Source: Candidatus Zixiibacteriota bacterium
Lineage (GTDB): Bacteria > Zixibacteria > MSB-5A5 > UBA10806 > 4484-95
Length of the DNA: 45,262 nucleotides
Assembly: GCA_024231855.1 (NCBI GenBank)
Contig: JAAEQD010000163.1
Location: 1 to 45,262, forward strand
Direction: 5' to 3'
Shown piece after piece: positions 27,175-35,619 of the stretch. Each line of letters begins with the position of its first letter. Position 1 is the stretch's first letter. The translations under genes and the position numbers were made by a program. The notes below the pieces were generated by a model that saw nothing but the letters and a program-made list of their open reading frames with translations, did not search any database and was not told where the DNA came from.

Positions 27175-27819
27175 CTACTTACCACCATCTCCGCCGAGCC
27201 AGGTGCGCTCGATACCCAGTATAATTTTAAGCGATACGGCCGCCACGCCCAGGCCAACCCCGATATAGATTGCCCGCTTGGCGGCTACGTTTGGGATTTC
27301 AAGTAGAAACTGGGCGATATTTTGAAGTTGCAGCCAATCGGGAAGCCAGGCTGTCATAATCTGGCCTACCGGCACGCGACCCAGCATCACCACCACGGCG
27401 GCTATCAGAAGCAAGGTGGCCAAAACAGTTCGCGCCCGAAACGCCCGGTATGCCGCCGACGCGATAAAGAAGGCCAGAAGGGAAAACATCGTGGCCGTAA
27501 CCGGGGATAAACCGAATCGGTACAGGTTTAAAAATAATTCGTGTTCCGTGCCGCCTAAAAGACCTATCGTGGCCATACCGAATAAGGCAACCAGGGTCAC
27601 CACTGAATATCCCCAGCCCGGCGTTTTCGATTTGATCTTACTGTAATGCACGGTTATCAACGAGCCGATACCAACTACCATCGTGAAAATACCAATAATG
27701 ATAGTCCAGTTATTGAATTCCTGATATAAAAACGCGAAACTCCTGTGGGGAATGAAAAACTGTACGATCATAAATATCCCGAACAGAAAAACTATTATTA
27801 AAGGTATTTCACGTCTCAT
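27175..27819 (-). CDS. Cassette 3, P2: polytopic membrane protein
   Basis: 214 residues with about five or six membrane segments. Conserved blocks shared with 30608-31225 and 34845-35609 are: FFIPH near the N-terminus, SPVTATMFSLLAFFIASAAYRAFRARTVLATLLL in the middle, GRVPVGQ, IPNVAAKRAI, and the C-terminal KIILGIERTWLGGDGG. No known family motif recognised. It is separated by 43 bases from the P1 gene and abuts P3. Confidence 0.85.
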   Translation of the reverse strand: MRREIPLIIVFLFGIFMIVQFFIPHRSFAFLYQEFNNWTIIIGIFTMVVGIGSLITVHYSKIKSKTPGWGYSVVTLVALFGMATIGLLGGTEHELFLNLYRFGLSPVTATMFSLLAFFIASAAYRAFRARTVLATLLLIAAVVVMLGRVPVGQIMTAWLPDWLQLQNIAQFLLEIPNVAAKRAIYIGVGLGVAAVSLKIILGIERTWLGGDGGK

Positions 27820-27862
27820 TATAATTCCAAAACCAATTTATCCAAAAATAACTTTCCTATAG

Positions 27863-29059
27863 TTACCCAACATCAAACCAGGCGGCGAAACTCTCCCAGC
27901 CGATCGTGGTAAAAATCATACCAAGTATTATAAGTGTTACTACTAAAACCTTGCCCCAGTCCTGAGCTTTAAGCGTCCCTAATTGCTGAGGTTCCTGCGA
28001 GAGATAGGCGCTGGCGGCGTAAAGCTCTTCGCCCATCAGTACGAAATCGCAAACCGAGACGAAAAACGGAATCTGTACGAGTTGATCGGTGCCGGCGATT
28101 TGGATCGAACCGGAAACGAAGCCGGTTTCGGCCAGAACCAGAGATTCGGCATAGAACATGCCCATATAGAAATTGGTAGCCGGTTTCTGCCTGAGCATGA
28201 CGCCATTAACGGCCGCGGTATACGGAAATTGATCCTGGGTGATAAAGTAAACATCCTTGGGATCGTACATCTCCGGCTTACCGGCGGCGGAGTAAGCTTC
28301 CTTAACTACCTCCTGGCAAACAGTCATCACCACCGGATCGTAATTGGGCACAATCAACCGTGTATTGTATTCCACCACTTTGCGGGCCACGCGGCCAAGA
28401 ATCGTAAAAGCGGCGATCGTGGCCACATCGGCGGCAGTGCCCAGGCCCGGTACAAAGAGAATCGGTTGTCCCATTTCGGTAGCCCTGCCAATAGCATCAT
28501 CGACGGCTTTAATTCCGGCAATCGGCCTGATATAAAACTGGTAGCCTCCCTTGGCCCGAAGAATGAAAGCAATCGCCGTGCCGGCAAATAGTATAACCAG
28601 CAACAGGATCGGAACTCTGGATGTATTAAACCATTGCCCCTTGGGAACGCCCGGTCCTCCTATACCTTCAGCCAGTCTCGTTCCGTTATCGAAAGCGATT
28701 ACCTGGTAGTAGTAGCTTTGCCCATCGTTCAGGCCGGAATCCTCATAACGATCCGATCCCGCCGATAGCGACGTAATTAATTCAAACGTACTATCGGGTG
28801 ATATCGTCCGATAAAGTTGAAGCTGACTAATACTTCCTAAAACGGTCTCATCGGCATCCGGTAAAGACCACTCTACGACCAACGCTCCGCCGGGATCGTT
28901 GGGCATGTCGTTCACATTGACGTCAACGGCCACCAGAGGCAGTATTTGCTCTATGGAATCCGATTGATTAACATCAGCTTGCGGGGCGGGTACTGATATC
29001 CAACCGGAGAATATCAGCGCAAGCGAAGTGATTAAGGCAAGATTTTTCAATAAAACCAA
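27863..29059 (-). CDS. Cassette 3, P1: fibronectin-like domain, TM and conserved DUF6754-like domain
   Basis: 398 residues. Signal peptide (about 1-28), a fibronectin type III-like domain (about 45-140; LQLYRTISPDSTFELI, YYYQVIAFDNG), then a membrane segment (VPILLLVILFAGTAIAFIL). The conserved domain (about 170-360) contains AVDDAIGRATEMG, LGTAADVATIAAFTILGRVA, YAESLVLAETG, GTDQLVQIPFF and LTALGEELYAASAYL-like blocks. A final membrane helix follows. I connect the conserved part with Pfam DUF6754 from memory. Both possible starts are TTG (29059 or 29050), with no clear ribosome site, unlike cassette 2. Confidence 0.82.
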   Translation of the reverse strand: MVLLKNLALITSLALIFSGWISVPAPQADVNQSDSIEQILPLVAVDVNVNDMPNDPGGALVVEWSLPDADETVLGSISQLQLYRTISPDSTFELITSLSAGSDRYEDSGLNDGQSYYYQVIAFDNGTRLAEGIGGPGVPKGQWFNTSRVPILLLVILFAGTAIAFILRAKGGYQFYIRPIAGIKAVDDAIGRATEMGQPILFVPGLGTAADVATIAAFTILGRVARKVVEYNTRLIVPNYDPVVMTVCQEVVKEAYSAAGKPEMYDPKDVYFITQDQFPYTAAVNGVMLRQKPATNFYMGMFYAESLVLAETGFVSGSIQIAGTDQLVQIPFFVSVCDFVLMGEELYAASAYLSQEPQQLGTLKAQDWGKVLVVTLIILGMIFTTIGWESFAAWFDVG

Positions 29060-29081
29060 TGTAACTGAATTAATATTAATA

Positions 29082-29110
29082 GACGGGTGGGCTTAATCAG
29101 CCCACCCGTC
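29082..29110 (-). terminator. Strong hairpin between cassettes 2 and 3
   Basis: GACGGGTGGGCT (29082-29093) and AGCCCACCCGTC (29099-29110) form a perfect 12-bp stem with loop TAATC (GATTA on the minus strand). On the minus strand it follows the P4 gene of cassette 2 by seven bases, and TCTATTAATATTAATT comes next. That sequence is T-rich but broken, so partial termination or an RNA-stability hairpin is plausible. Confidence 0.65.
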
Positions 29111-29116
29111 CGAATC

Positions 29117-29755
29117 TTAGCCGCCAAATAGTTGAACTAGGTATCCTTTGATAAAGATCACTCTATTTACCAGTAACGCTACACGACCCATCACCGTCAA
29201 ACCGAAACCAGCGCCGAATGCAACCATGATCACATAGATTCCGACTTTCGAGACCGCGCCCAAGGCGCCTTTATGAGGCAATGAGAAGAAGAAATAGATT
29301 AGAGACGCGATCACGGCAATCACGACTAATAGCTGGTTAATGCCGGCTAAATCCAGGCCTATTGGAAAGCCAACCGTAGCCTGAAGCTGTTTGAACATAT
29401 AAGTGTAAAGGTAGAGCGTTATGGACACGCCTGCACCGACTCCAATGTATATCGCGATCGAGTAACGCGAAATCCACGACCATTTTCTTGAAAAACGGGT
29501 CCACATCATGATACCGAGTACCGTTGGGAAAATATACCACCACTGGCCACCACCAATCGGTTCCCAGACTTTATCCATGAAATTGGTCCAGAACAGCAGC
29601 ATCGTGAAGTAACCGGTAGCCACACCGGCGACGAGACGTTCGGCGAATTTATAAAGCGGATTATCCTTGTAGAGGAAACTGAAAATACAAAGAGTCAGGA
29701 AAACCGCGATACCGTTAAATATATATTCGTACATACCCCACTCTTGCGGCATCAT
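29117..29755 (-). CDS. Cassette 2, P4: polytopic membrane protein
   Basis: 212 residues, about six membrane segments. It shares FSFLYKDNPLYKFAERLVAGVATGYF, YFFFSLPHKG and VAFGAGFGLTVMGRVALLVNR with its paralogues. It is the shortest P4, missing part of the loop after the second helix. Its ATG overlaps the P3 stop (29752-29755, ATGA), so translation is coupled. The strong hairpin follows it. Confidence 0.85.
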   Translation of the reverse strand: MMPQEWGMYEYIFNGIAVFLTLCIFSFLYKDNPLYKFAERLVAGVATGYFTMLLFWTNFMDKVWEPIGGGQWWYIFPTVLGIMMWTRFSRKWSWISRYSIAIYIGVGAGVSITLYLYTYMFKQLQATVGFPIGLDLAGINQLLVVIAVIASLIYFFFSLPHKGALGAVSKVGIYVIMVAFGAGFGLTVMGRVALLVNRVIFIKGYLVQLFGG

Positions 29756-30594
29756 AATTTACCTCCATCCAATCCGCTCTTGCGTTTTCGTGTGGCGAAA
29801 AAGGCGATATTCGAAATGATTATAAATACAATAATCACGCCGTGCGCTATCACCTGGTAAGCCATCTGAGCCTTACCTTCGCCGGGATAACCAACTAGTT
29901 CCTCATATTCCGCGGCGCCTTTAACGCCCGGGATAATGCCGAATAACTGTCCGGAGGAAAGATATTGATAATAGTTGGCGGACATAACTCCGGTGATACC
30001 GATCGCCAGAGGGAAACCGTAACGGCCGTTTCCATAGATCAGCCAGAACTCGGCGGTATTACCGGATGTTATCTCGATAACACCCTTAACATCGTCGAAA
30101 TTCTTAATACCATCCATGACCGGCAGAGAATCAAGCGGCACCCCGTAATAATCCTGAGGGAACGGCACGCGGAAATCCACGCCCATCGCCAGGATAACAA
30201 TCGCCGGGTAGGGTCTGTAACCGAGGAACGCGTAATCAATCCCGCGCTCCTTGTTATGATTGGCCGCCAACTCGGAGGTTATCTGTTCAACCAAGCCGGG
30301 ACCGAACTGTGAAAGCGTTACAAATACTATCTTAATATCCTTTTCGAAAGCCTGATTCACGATAGCCACGGCCATGGGATTCAACTCCGCCATCGAGGAT
30401 GGATCGTAATCCACGCAGACGAACAGGTGGTCGCCGGCTTGCAGGGTATCAACAAAATCGTAAATCTTTTTCACCTCGGGCGAAACCGAGACGGGCACAT
30501 CGAACGATTTGATTGATGGGATAATTACCGCTAAACCTATAGCAAGATATACCCAGCGGCGGTCGATTTGCATCATTTTGTCAAAGAAACTCAT
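29752..30594 (-). CDS. Cassette 2, P3: bitopic membrane protein with soluble domain
   Basis: 280 residues. IDRRWVYLAIGLAVIIPS at the N-terminus forms a membrane helix. The soluble domain has DYDPSSMAELNPMA, IDYAFLGYRPYPAIVILAMG and FGIIPGVKGAAEYEE. A C-terminal helix ends in ATRKRKSG. The aligned cassette-3 copy keeps the same motifs. The pattern of two anchoring helices and one soluble domain fits a structural or ligand-binding subunit on one membrane face. The sidedness depends on topology, which I have not computed. Confidence 0.85.
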   Translation of the reverse strand: MSFFDKMMQIDRRWVYLAIGLAVIIPSIKSFDVPVSVSPEVKKIYDFVDTLQAGDHLFVCVDYDPSSMAELNPMAVAIVNQAFEKDIKIVFVTLSQFGPGLVEQITSELAANHNKERGIDYAFLGYRPYPAIVILAMGVDFRVPFPQDYYGVPLDSLPVMDGIKNFDDVKGVIEITSGNTAEFWLIYGNGRYGFPLAIGITGVMSANYYQYLSSGQLFGIIPGVKGAAEYEELVGYPGEGKAQMAYQVIAHGVIIVFIIISNIAFFATRKRKSGLDGGKL

Positions 30595-30607
30595 ATTTTA
30601 CCGCCTC

Positions 30608-31225
30608 TCAATCATGACCCATGTAGGTTCGTTCAATGCCAAGAATAATCTTCATGGCGGTGGCAGTAGCGCCAAGACTAATACCCATCATGATAGCACG
30701 GTTGGCAGCCATATTAGGCACCTGAAGTATCCAGGATACTATAGTCAGATTAACAGTCGAGATAGGGCCAAGCGGAATAAAACGCAACATAATGATAAAT
30801 GCCGTCAACAGAAGCACAGTTGCTAAAACCGATCTGGCCCTGAATGCTCTATAAGCCGCCGAAGCGATGAAAAACGCCAGTAATGAAAATATCGTTGCCT
30901 GAATGGGCACAAGCACGTATTGGAACAAATCCATATGGAAACTGCCCATAATACGGCTTTCCTCTTTCAGACAGGTCAAAACCATGATTAAGAATCCACC
31001 TAAGAGCACCGCCGAATAAAAGCGTTCGCCGGGTACCTTAAGTTTGTTTACGTTGGCTTTAACCAGGCTCCATATTCCCAGGGGCATCGAGATAATGCCG
31101 ATTACAATTACCCAGTCCTGGGCATAGGTAAATATAAATGAAGACCAATCGGTTGGGATGAAATACTGGATCAGCATGGCAAATCCCGTAATCCCGACGA
31201 TCAGTATTGGTATTTCTCTTTTCAT
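30608..31225 (-). CDS. Cassette 2, P2: polytopic membrane protein
   Basis: 205 residues. It starts MKREIPILIVGITG like the cassette-3 copy (MRREIPLIIV) and carries SLLAFFIASAAYRAFRARSVLATVLLL, VPNMAANRAIMMGISLG and KIILGIERTYMG. ATG 31225 has GGAG upstream. Thirteen-base gaps separate it from both P1 and P3. Confidence 0.85.
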   Translation of the reverse strand: MKREIPILIVGITGFAMLIQYFIPTDWSSFIFTYAQDWVIVIGIISMPLGIWSLVKANVNKLKVPGERFYSAVLLGGFLIMVLTCLKEESRIMGSFHMDLFQYVLVPIQATIFSLLAFFIASAAYRAFRARSVLATVLLLTAFIIMLRFIPLGPISTVNLTIVSWILQVPNMAANRAIMMGISLGATATAMKIILGIERTYMGHD

Positions 31226-31238
31226 TTAAATCTCCGGA

Positions 31239-32477
31239 TTACAGGTTAACAGTTATCAATCTAAGAATAAACGATATTTCCGCCGTGATCAATATCGCGC
31301 CTAACAGGATTATTATCATAGCTACGGCTTTAGTATAATCCTGAGCTTTGAGCGTACCTAGCTGAACCGGCTCCTGCGACAGGTAGGCCGAGGCGGCATA
31401 CAGCTCTTCGCCGATCAGGGTATAGTCGGTAGCCGCGACGAAGAACGGCAACTGGCCGATCTCATCGGTACCAGATATCTGAATCGAACCGGCTATATTG
31501 CCTGTCTCGGCAAGAATAAGCGATTCGGCGTAAAACTTACCGCAGTAGAAATTGGTGGCCGGCTTTTCACGAAGCATGATACCGTTAACCGCCGCCACGT
31601 AAGGGAACTGCAAGGCAGTTACATAAAACACATTATCGGGATTGTACTGATCGGGACGTCCGGCTTCAAGATAGGCCGTGCGCACAGTTTCCTGGGCTAC
31701 GGCAAGTACCACCGGGTCCTGAACCGGAACCAGTACTTTAGTCTGATATTCGGCGGTTCTCTTGGCAACCCTCGCCAGGATTGTAAAACCAGCTATAGTA
31801 GCTATATCACCGGCTGTACCCAGACCGAGAATAAACAGAATCGGCTTGCCCATCTCGGTGGCGCGGCCAATCGCGTCATCGACAGCGTTAATACCCGATA
31901 GCGGGCGGACATAAAGCTCTCTACCCTTTTTCGCCTGAGAAATAAATGCCAGCAGGAAAGCGCCGAAAACCAAAACGCCGAACAGGATCGGGAGTTTGCC
32001 CCAATGGAATAGATTCGAGGCGGTAGTTCCCGATACGGGCATAGTTTCTTCCGAACGGACTCTCTCATCGGATATAGCCGCTAGCTTATAAAACCAGGTG
32101 CTGCCAGTCGGCATAAAATTCGGATTTGGCGATCCACCGGTAGTTTCTTGGTCATCTTCATCGGTGTAATCAGTCATCCCCTTTGGCACTATCCCTCGCG
32201 AAACAAATTCGCCATCGGAAGTGGAAGATCTCAGGACATCATACATAATCACATTGTTAAGGCCGCCCACCTCGTCTACAGATGGGTTCCAATGTAAAAT
32301 AAGGCCGTGTCCGGCGTCGTTAGGCCTGTCGACCACGCGAACATTAGTAGGTGGTTGAGGCGCGGGCGGTCCCAATGTATCGACCGCGGGAACTTCCTCG
32401 AGGCCCTGGGCCAACACACCTCCCGCCGTTAACATAAGGAGCATTAAGGCCAAAACTAACCAAGTCGGTTTGCTCAT
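31239..32477 (-). CDS. Cassette 2, P1: fibronectin-like domain, TM and conserved DUF6754-like domain
   Basis: 412 residues. Signal peptide (1-23, ending VLAQ), a Pro-rich linker, a fibronectin-like domain (about 40-150; PPTNVRVVDRPNDAG, MYDVLRSSTSDGEF), a TM (about 165-185) and the conserved domain with NAVDDAIGRATEMGKPILF, DIATIAGFTILARVA, AVNGIMLREKPATNF, GTDEIGQLPFF and GEELYAASAYLSQEP. A final helix precedes the C-terminus. ATG 32477 has a clean GGAGGT ribosome site, the best of the three P1 genes. Confidence 0.87.
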   Translation of the reverse strand: MSKPTWLVLALMLLMLTAGGVLAQGLEEVPAVDTLGPPAPQPPTNVRVVDRPNDAGHGLILHWNPSVDEVGGLNNVIMYDVLRSSTSDGEFVSRGIVPKGMTDYTDEDDQETTGGSPNPNFMPTGSTWFYKLAAISDERVRSEETMPVSGTTASNLFHWGKLPILFGVLVFGAFLLAFISQAKKGRELYVRPLSGINAVDDAIGRATEMGKPILFILGLGTAGDIATIAGFTILARVAKRTAEYQTKVLVPVQDPVVLAVAQETVRTAYLEAGRPDQYNPDNVFYVTALQFPYVAAVNGIMLREKPATNFYCGKFYAESLILAETGNIAGSIQISGTDEIGQLPFFVAATDYTLIGEELYAASAYLSQEPVQLGTLKAQDYTKAVAMIIILLGAILITAEISFILRLITVNL

Positions 32478-32554
32478 AAGCTACCTCCGTGTAACATTAA
32501 AATTAATTTGAATTTCATAATATATCCCATTTGAAAAATCACATAAAAACTATA

Positions 32555-32677
32555 TCAAGCTTTCTTTCTAAAAGCAACAGGAGCTAAAGATAGAAAAATA
32601 TTATTAATATTCGGTAAATCATATTTGAATTCTGACGGGCCGATGGCCGCCAATCCAAAAATTTCAATAATTGCCAT
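32555..32677 (-). CDS. Possible 40-residue coupled small ORF after cassette 1
   Basis: The P4 gene of cassette 1 ends in TGA, which overlaps an ATG (TGATG). The frame opened there runs 40 codons, MAIIEIFGLAAIGPSEF to AFRKKA, to a TGA at 32555. Stop-start overlap is the way several neighbours here are coupled. The peptide is hydrophobic at its start and basic at its end. Nothing similar follows P4 in the other two cassettes. It may be a small protein or simply spacer. Confidence 0.35.
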   Translation of the reverse strand: MAIIEIFGLAAIGPSEFKYDLPNINNIFLSLAPVAFRKKA

Positions 32678-33369
32678 CACCGGTTTATCAGCCCTAACCA
32701 ATCCCCCAGAAGGAACTGCATCCGACCAACCAGAAGAGAGATACGAGCCATAACCGTATAGCCGAATCCCGCTCCAAACGTTATCATCAGAATCCAAATA
32801 CCGATTTTGCTGGCCGTTCCGAAAACACCCCTGTGCTCCTTGGAGAAGAAGAAGTAAATCAGGCCGCAGAAGACTCCGACAAAAATAACGATATTCGAAA
32901 AACTATCAATGAAACTGAAAGCGCCTTCCTTGAAAACGATAAGCGGTATCATGGTATTACCGACCTGGCCGATAAAATCCGATCTCAAATATCGAATCAG
33001 ATTCAAGCCGGCAGTAGTGCCGACAATAAAGGCCAGCGGCCAGCGAGAAACCCAACCCAGCTTATCGGAAAGACGCATCAACATCAATATGCCAAAAATC
33101 GCCGGGATAATGTACCAATACTCGGGTTCGCGGTCGGCCAGTGACGGCAGTACGAATCGAACCGCCTCGGGATAAATTTTAGCAATCAGGTTGGGGAATA
33201 AAGTCCCCCAGATACCGATAACCATCCAGTAGGCGGCTGAAACGCCGACAAACAAATGCTCGGCAAACTTATAAAACAGATTATCCTTATATAAAAATGA
33301 CAGAATCGCCAATGTTAGAAAGGCGCCAAACCAAGTCCAGAGATCGCCGGTAATATTCATTTTAACCAA
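32677..33369 (-). CDS. Cassette 1, P4: polytopic membrane protein
   Basis: 230 residues, about six membrane segments, with the shared blocks LSFLYKDNLFYKFAEHLFVGVSAAYW, YFFFSKEHRGVFGTASKIGIWILM and GAGFGYTVMARISLLVGRMQ. It overlaps the P3 stop by eight bases. It is closer to the cassette-3 copy in length than to the shorter cassette-2 copy. Confidence 0.85.
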   Translation of the reverse strand: MVKMNITGDLWTWFGAFLTLAILSFLYKDNLFYKFAEHLFVGVSAAYWMVIGIWGTLFPNLIAKIYPEAVRFVLPSLADREPEYWYIIPAIFGILMLMRLSDKLGWVSRWPLAFIVGTTAGLNLIRYLRSDFIGQVGNTMIPLIVFKEGAFSFIDSFSNIVIFVGVFCGLIYFFFSKEHRGVFGTASKIGIWILMITFGAGFGYTVMARISLLVGRMQFLLGDWLGLINR

Positions 33370-34231
33370 TCTCTCCTTTCCTGTTAGCGCGCGAACGTTC
33401 TACGAAGAATGTAATGTTGCCGATAATAATAAATATCATAATAACGATATGAGCAATCGCCTGAGGACCCATCATCTTGATACCCGGCTGTGATTTATCC
33501 TTATATTTCGGATATCTGCTAATAAGCTCCGATTCATATTCAGCCGCGCCCTTGATACCGCCCATCATGCCCAGAAGCTGATTTGGCCAGTAGGGATATA
33601 ACAGCGGCGCCTGAACAGCGGTACATCCCCCGGCAATATCGATATTGCCCGGATCGCCGGCGAAGAGTATCCATTCCTTTATTCCCGGAGTACCTCCGCC
33701 CAAACCAACAATCAGATCAAAACTGGTCAGATTGCTGACTTCTCTCATTATCGGAATATCATCTATATAGGTGCCGTTGACATCAGTAGTGTACATTTTT
33801 TTCATATCGGTGATTAGAACATTGATGAGCCCCTCATTACCGGCCTTGTAACCGAGATTGACGTAATCGATCCCGTATTGCTTTTCCGGGAATTCTTTGG
33901 TCTGGATGGAATCGACTGTAGTCGTTGTCAGGTTTTGGCCGGTAGCCCAGAGACACATATAGAAAATCTTAATATTTCTTTCATTACAATGACGGACAAG
34001 AACATTAACCATCGGCTGGATCTCGGGCACGGTCGATGGTCCATAGTCCATAGACAAAAGCACGCGCGACCCGGCCGGCAATGATTCGATCTTGTTGAAA
34101 ATATTCTTCACAATCGGCCCGGCCTTCTCGCTGAAAGTAATATTCAGAAGAAGCGGGATAATCACCGACAACGAGATAAACAGGAAAATTACTCGCCGGT
34201 CGATGTTCTTAATTTTATCATACAGGGCCAT
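33362..34231 (-). CDS. Cassette 1, P3: bitopic membrane protein with soluble domain
   Basis: 289 residues. IDRRVIFLFISLSVIIPLL is the N-terminal helix. The soluble domain has MDYGPSTVPEIQPM (where the other copies read YDPxxMAEL), IDYVNLGYKAGNEGLINVL, and LGMMGGIKGAAEYESEL. The C-terminal helix ends FFVERSRANRKG. It is the most divergent P3, which suggests specialisation of this first cassette. Confidence 0.83.
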   Translation of the reverse strand: MALYDKIKNIDRRVIFLFISLSVIIPLLLNITFSEKAGPIVKNIFNKIESLPAGSRVLLSMDYGPSTVPEIQPMVNVLVRHCNERNIKIFYMCLWATGQNLTTTTVDSIQTKEFPEKQYGIDYVNLGYKAGNEGLINVLITDMKKMYTTDVNGTYIDDIPIMREVSNLTSFDLIVGLGGGTPGIKEWILFAGDPGNIDIAGGCTAVQAPLLYPYWPNQLLGMMGGIKGAAEYESELISRYPKYKDKSQPGIKMMGPQAIAHIVIMIFIIIGNITFFVERSRANRKGEIG

Positions 34232-34233
34232 CT

Positions 34234-34845
34234 TTATTTATTTCCCCCGTAATTCTCTAAATATTCAATGATCCCGGCAAAACAGTCAAATTCACCGGCC
34301 GAGTCATCAGACTTAATTCTAAAATCATTCTGGCACTTATATTCATCGCTTAAAACCGATTCACCCGAAGCCATATCTATCAAATACCATTCGAAATGCA
34401 CTTCCATATGTTGCGCCTGATTGGAGTTTTCGTAATAGCTGAACATCAGATACGAATTTACCACCCCGACCACACCAAGCTTATCAACCAGGCCGGCGCT
34501 GATTTCGGATGGGACGTGATTACTGCCCGTAAAATTACGATTGAATAAATTCCAGCTTTCAGCGTTGTTCAAGCGTTCTTGAATATCGCCATAGCAAAGG
34601 AAATCTATTTTATCTTTGTATCTATTTGACAGAGCTAAACAGATATCGGCACCAAAGTTTTCATATAGCTTTATCTGGCTTTCCGAGGACAAATCGACAT
34701 CTTCGAGATCGCTCAGTTCCGGGTTATTGTAAATCTGGGTGATAAGCGGTGATGACACGGCGATATCACTATAATCGGTAAAATCCGCGGCGGTAACGCC
34801 GGCGGCGAGAAGGATAACCAGGATTGCCAGCCATGCCGATTTCAT
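34234..34845 (-). CDS. Extra exported protein of cassette 1
   Basis: 203 residues, with no counterpart in the other two cassettes. A signal peptide (1-19, VTAAD) is followed by an alpha/beta domain: LSSESQIKLYENFGADICLALS, DKIDFLCYGDIQERL, LVDKLGVVGVVNSYLMFSYYE, and WYLIDMASGESVLSDEYKC. The strand-helix order and the 'xLIDxxxGExx' hairpin recall periplasmic CsgG/TolB-N-like domains, by eye only. Its ATG shares one base with the P2 stop, and P3 follows after two bases, so it is fully embedded in the transcript. Confidence 0.78.
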   Translation of the reverse strand: MKSAWLAILVILLAAGVTAADFTDYSDIAVSSPLITQIYNNPELSDLEDVDLSSESQIKLYENFGADICLALSNRYKDKIDFLCYGDIQERLNNAESWNLFNRNFTGSNHVPSEISAGLVDKLGVVGVVNSYLMFSYYENSNQAQHMEVHFEWYLIDMASGESVLSDEYKCQNDFRIKSDDSAGEFDCFAGIIEYLENYGGNK

Positions 34846-35609
34846 TATTCGCCGCCCTCCGATCCGATATAGCCACGCTCGATACCCAAAATCACCCGAA
34901 GCGACATGGAAACGACACCCAGTGATATACCGATCATAATAGCTCGTTGACCGGCCAGGTTGGGAATAGCCATTATCCAGTTGGCCAGCACGGGGATGTG
35001 GAAGAAATCGAGAAATGACGGCAACCAGAACGTAATATAATGACCCACCGGTGTGCGGCCTAAAAGGATAATAAAGGCCGTAATCAGCAAAATCGTAGCT
35101 TCCCTGTTTTTCGCTCTAAACGCCCGGTACGAGGCCGAGGCCACGAAAAACGCCAGAATCGAAAACATGGTCGCTTGAAGCGGGGTAAAGATATTATCGT
35201 AGATCATTGTAAAGTACGAACCCGGCGCGGCGACATCACCCTGCATACCATTGGGATTGCCGAGTTTTAAGGCACCGACGAATAAGGTAATCAGGAAACC
35301 GGCCACTGTTACAATCGAGAACGGCCAGTCCTGAGCTTTCTTATATATGCGGTTGCCGTGAACCCGAATCAGGTTGCCGCCGCCCAATATAAAGGCGAAA
35401 ACCGCGATTATGTCGAAAAATACAGAGAAGTCTTCGCCCAATCGCCCAAATGGATCATGCGGAATAAACACCGAAACGACAAGCACGGTCCCGACTATAG
35501 CCGTTATCAGAAGCGGTACCTGACGGCGAATGCTGGTCTTGGAGACCGCCAAAAAAATGGTGGCGGCGAGAACCGCGACTACTATTACTGTAATTATTAT
35601 TCCTAGCAT
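34845..35609 (-). CDS. Cassette 1, P2: polytopic membrane protein with extra N-terminal helix
   Basis: 254 residues, 40-50 longer than the other P2 copies because an extra membrane helix (GIIITVIVVAVLAATIFLAVS) precedes the shared RRQVPLLITAIVG start. It keeps TPLQATMFSILAFFVASASYRAFRAKNREATILLI, GRTPVGHYI, NLAGQRAIMIGISLG and VILGIERGYIGSEGG. The extra helix could place its N-terminus on the other side of the membrane. Confidence 0.85.
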   Translation of the reverse strand: MLGIIITVIVVAVLAATIFLAVSKTSIRRQVPLLITAIVGTVLVVSVFIPHDPFGRLGEDFSVFFDIIAVFAFILGGGNLIRVHGNRIYKKAQDWPFSIVTVAGFLITLFVGALKLGNPNGMQGDVAAPGSYFTMIYDNIFTPLQATMFSILAFFVASASYRAFRAKNREATILLITAFIILLGRTPVGHYITFWLPSFLDFFHIPVLANWIMAIPNLAGQRAIMIGISLGVVSMSLRVILGIERGYIGSEGGE

Positions 35610-35619
35610 AATCCGACCA

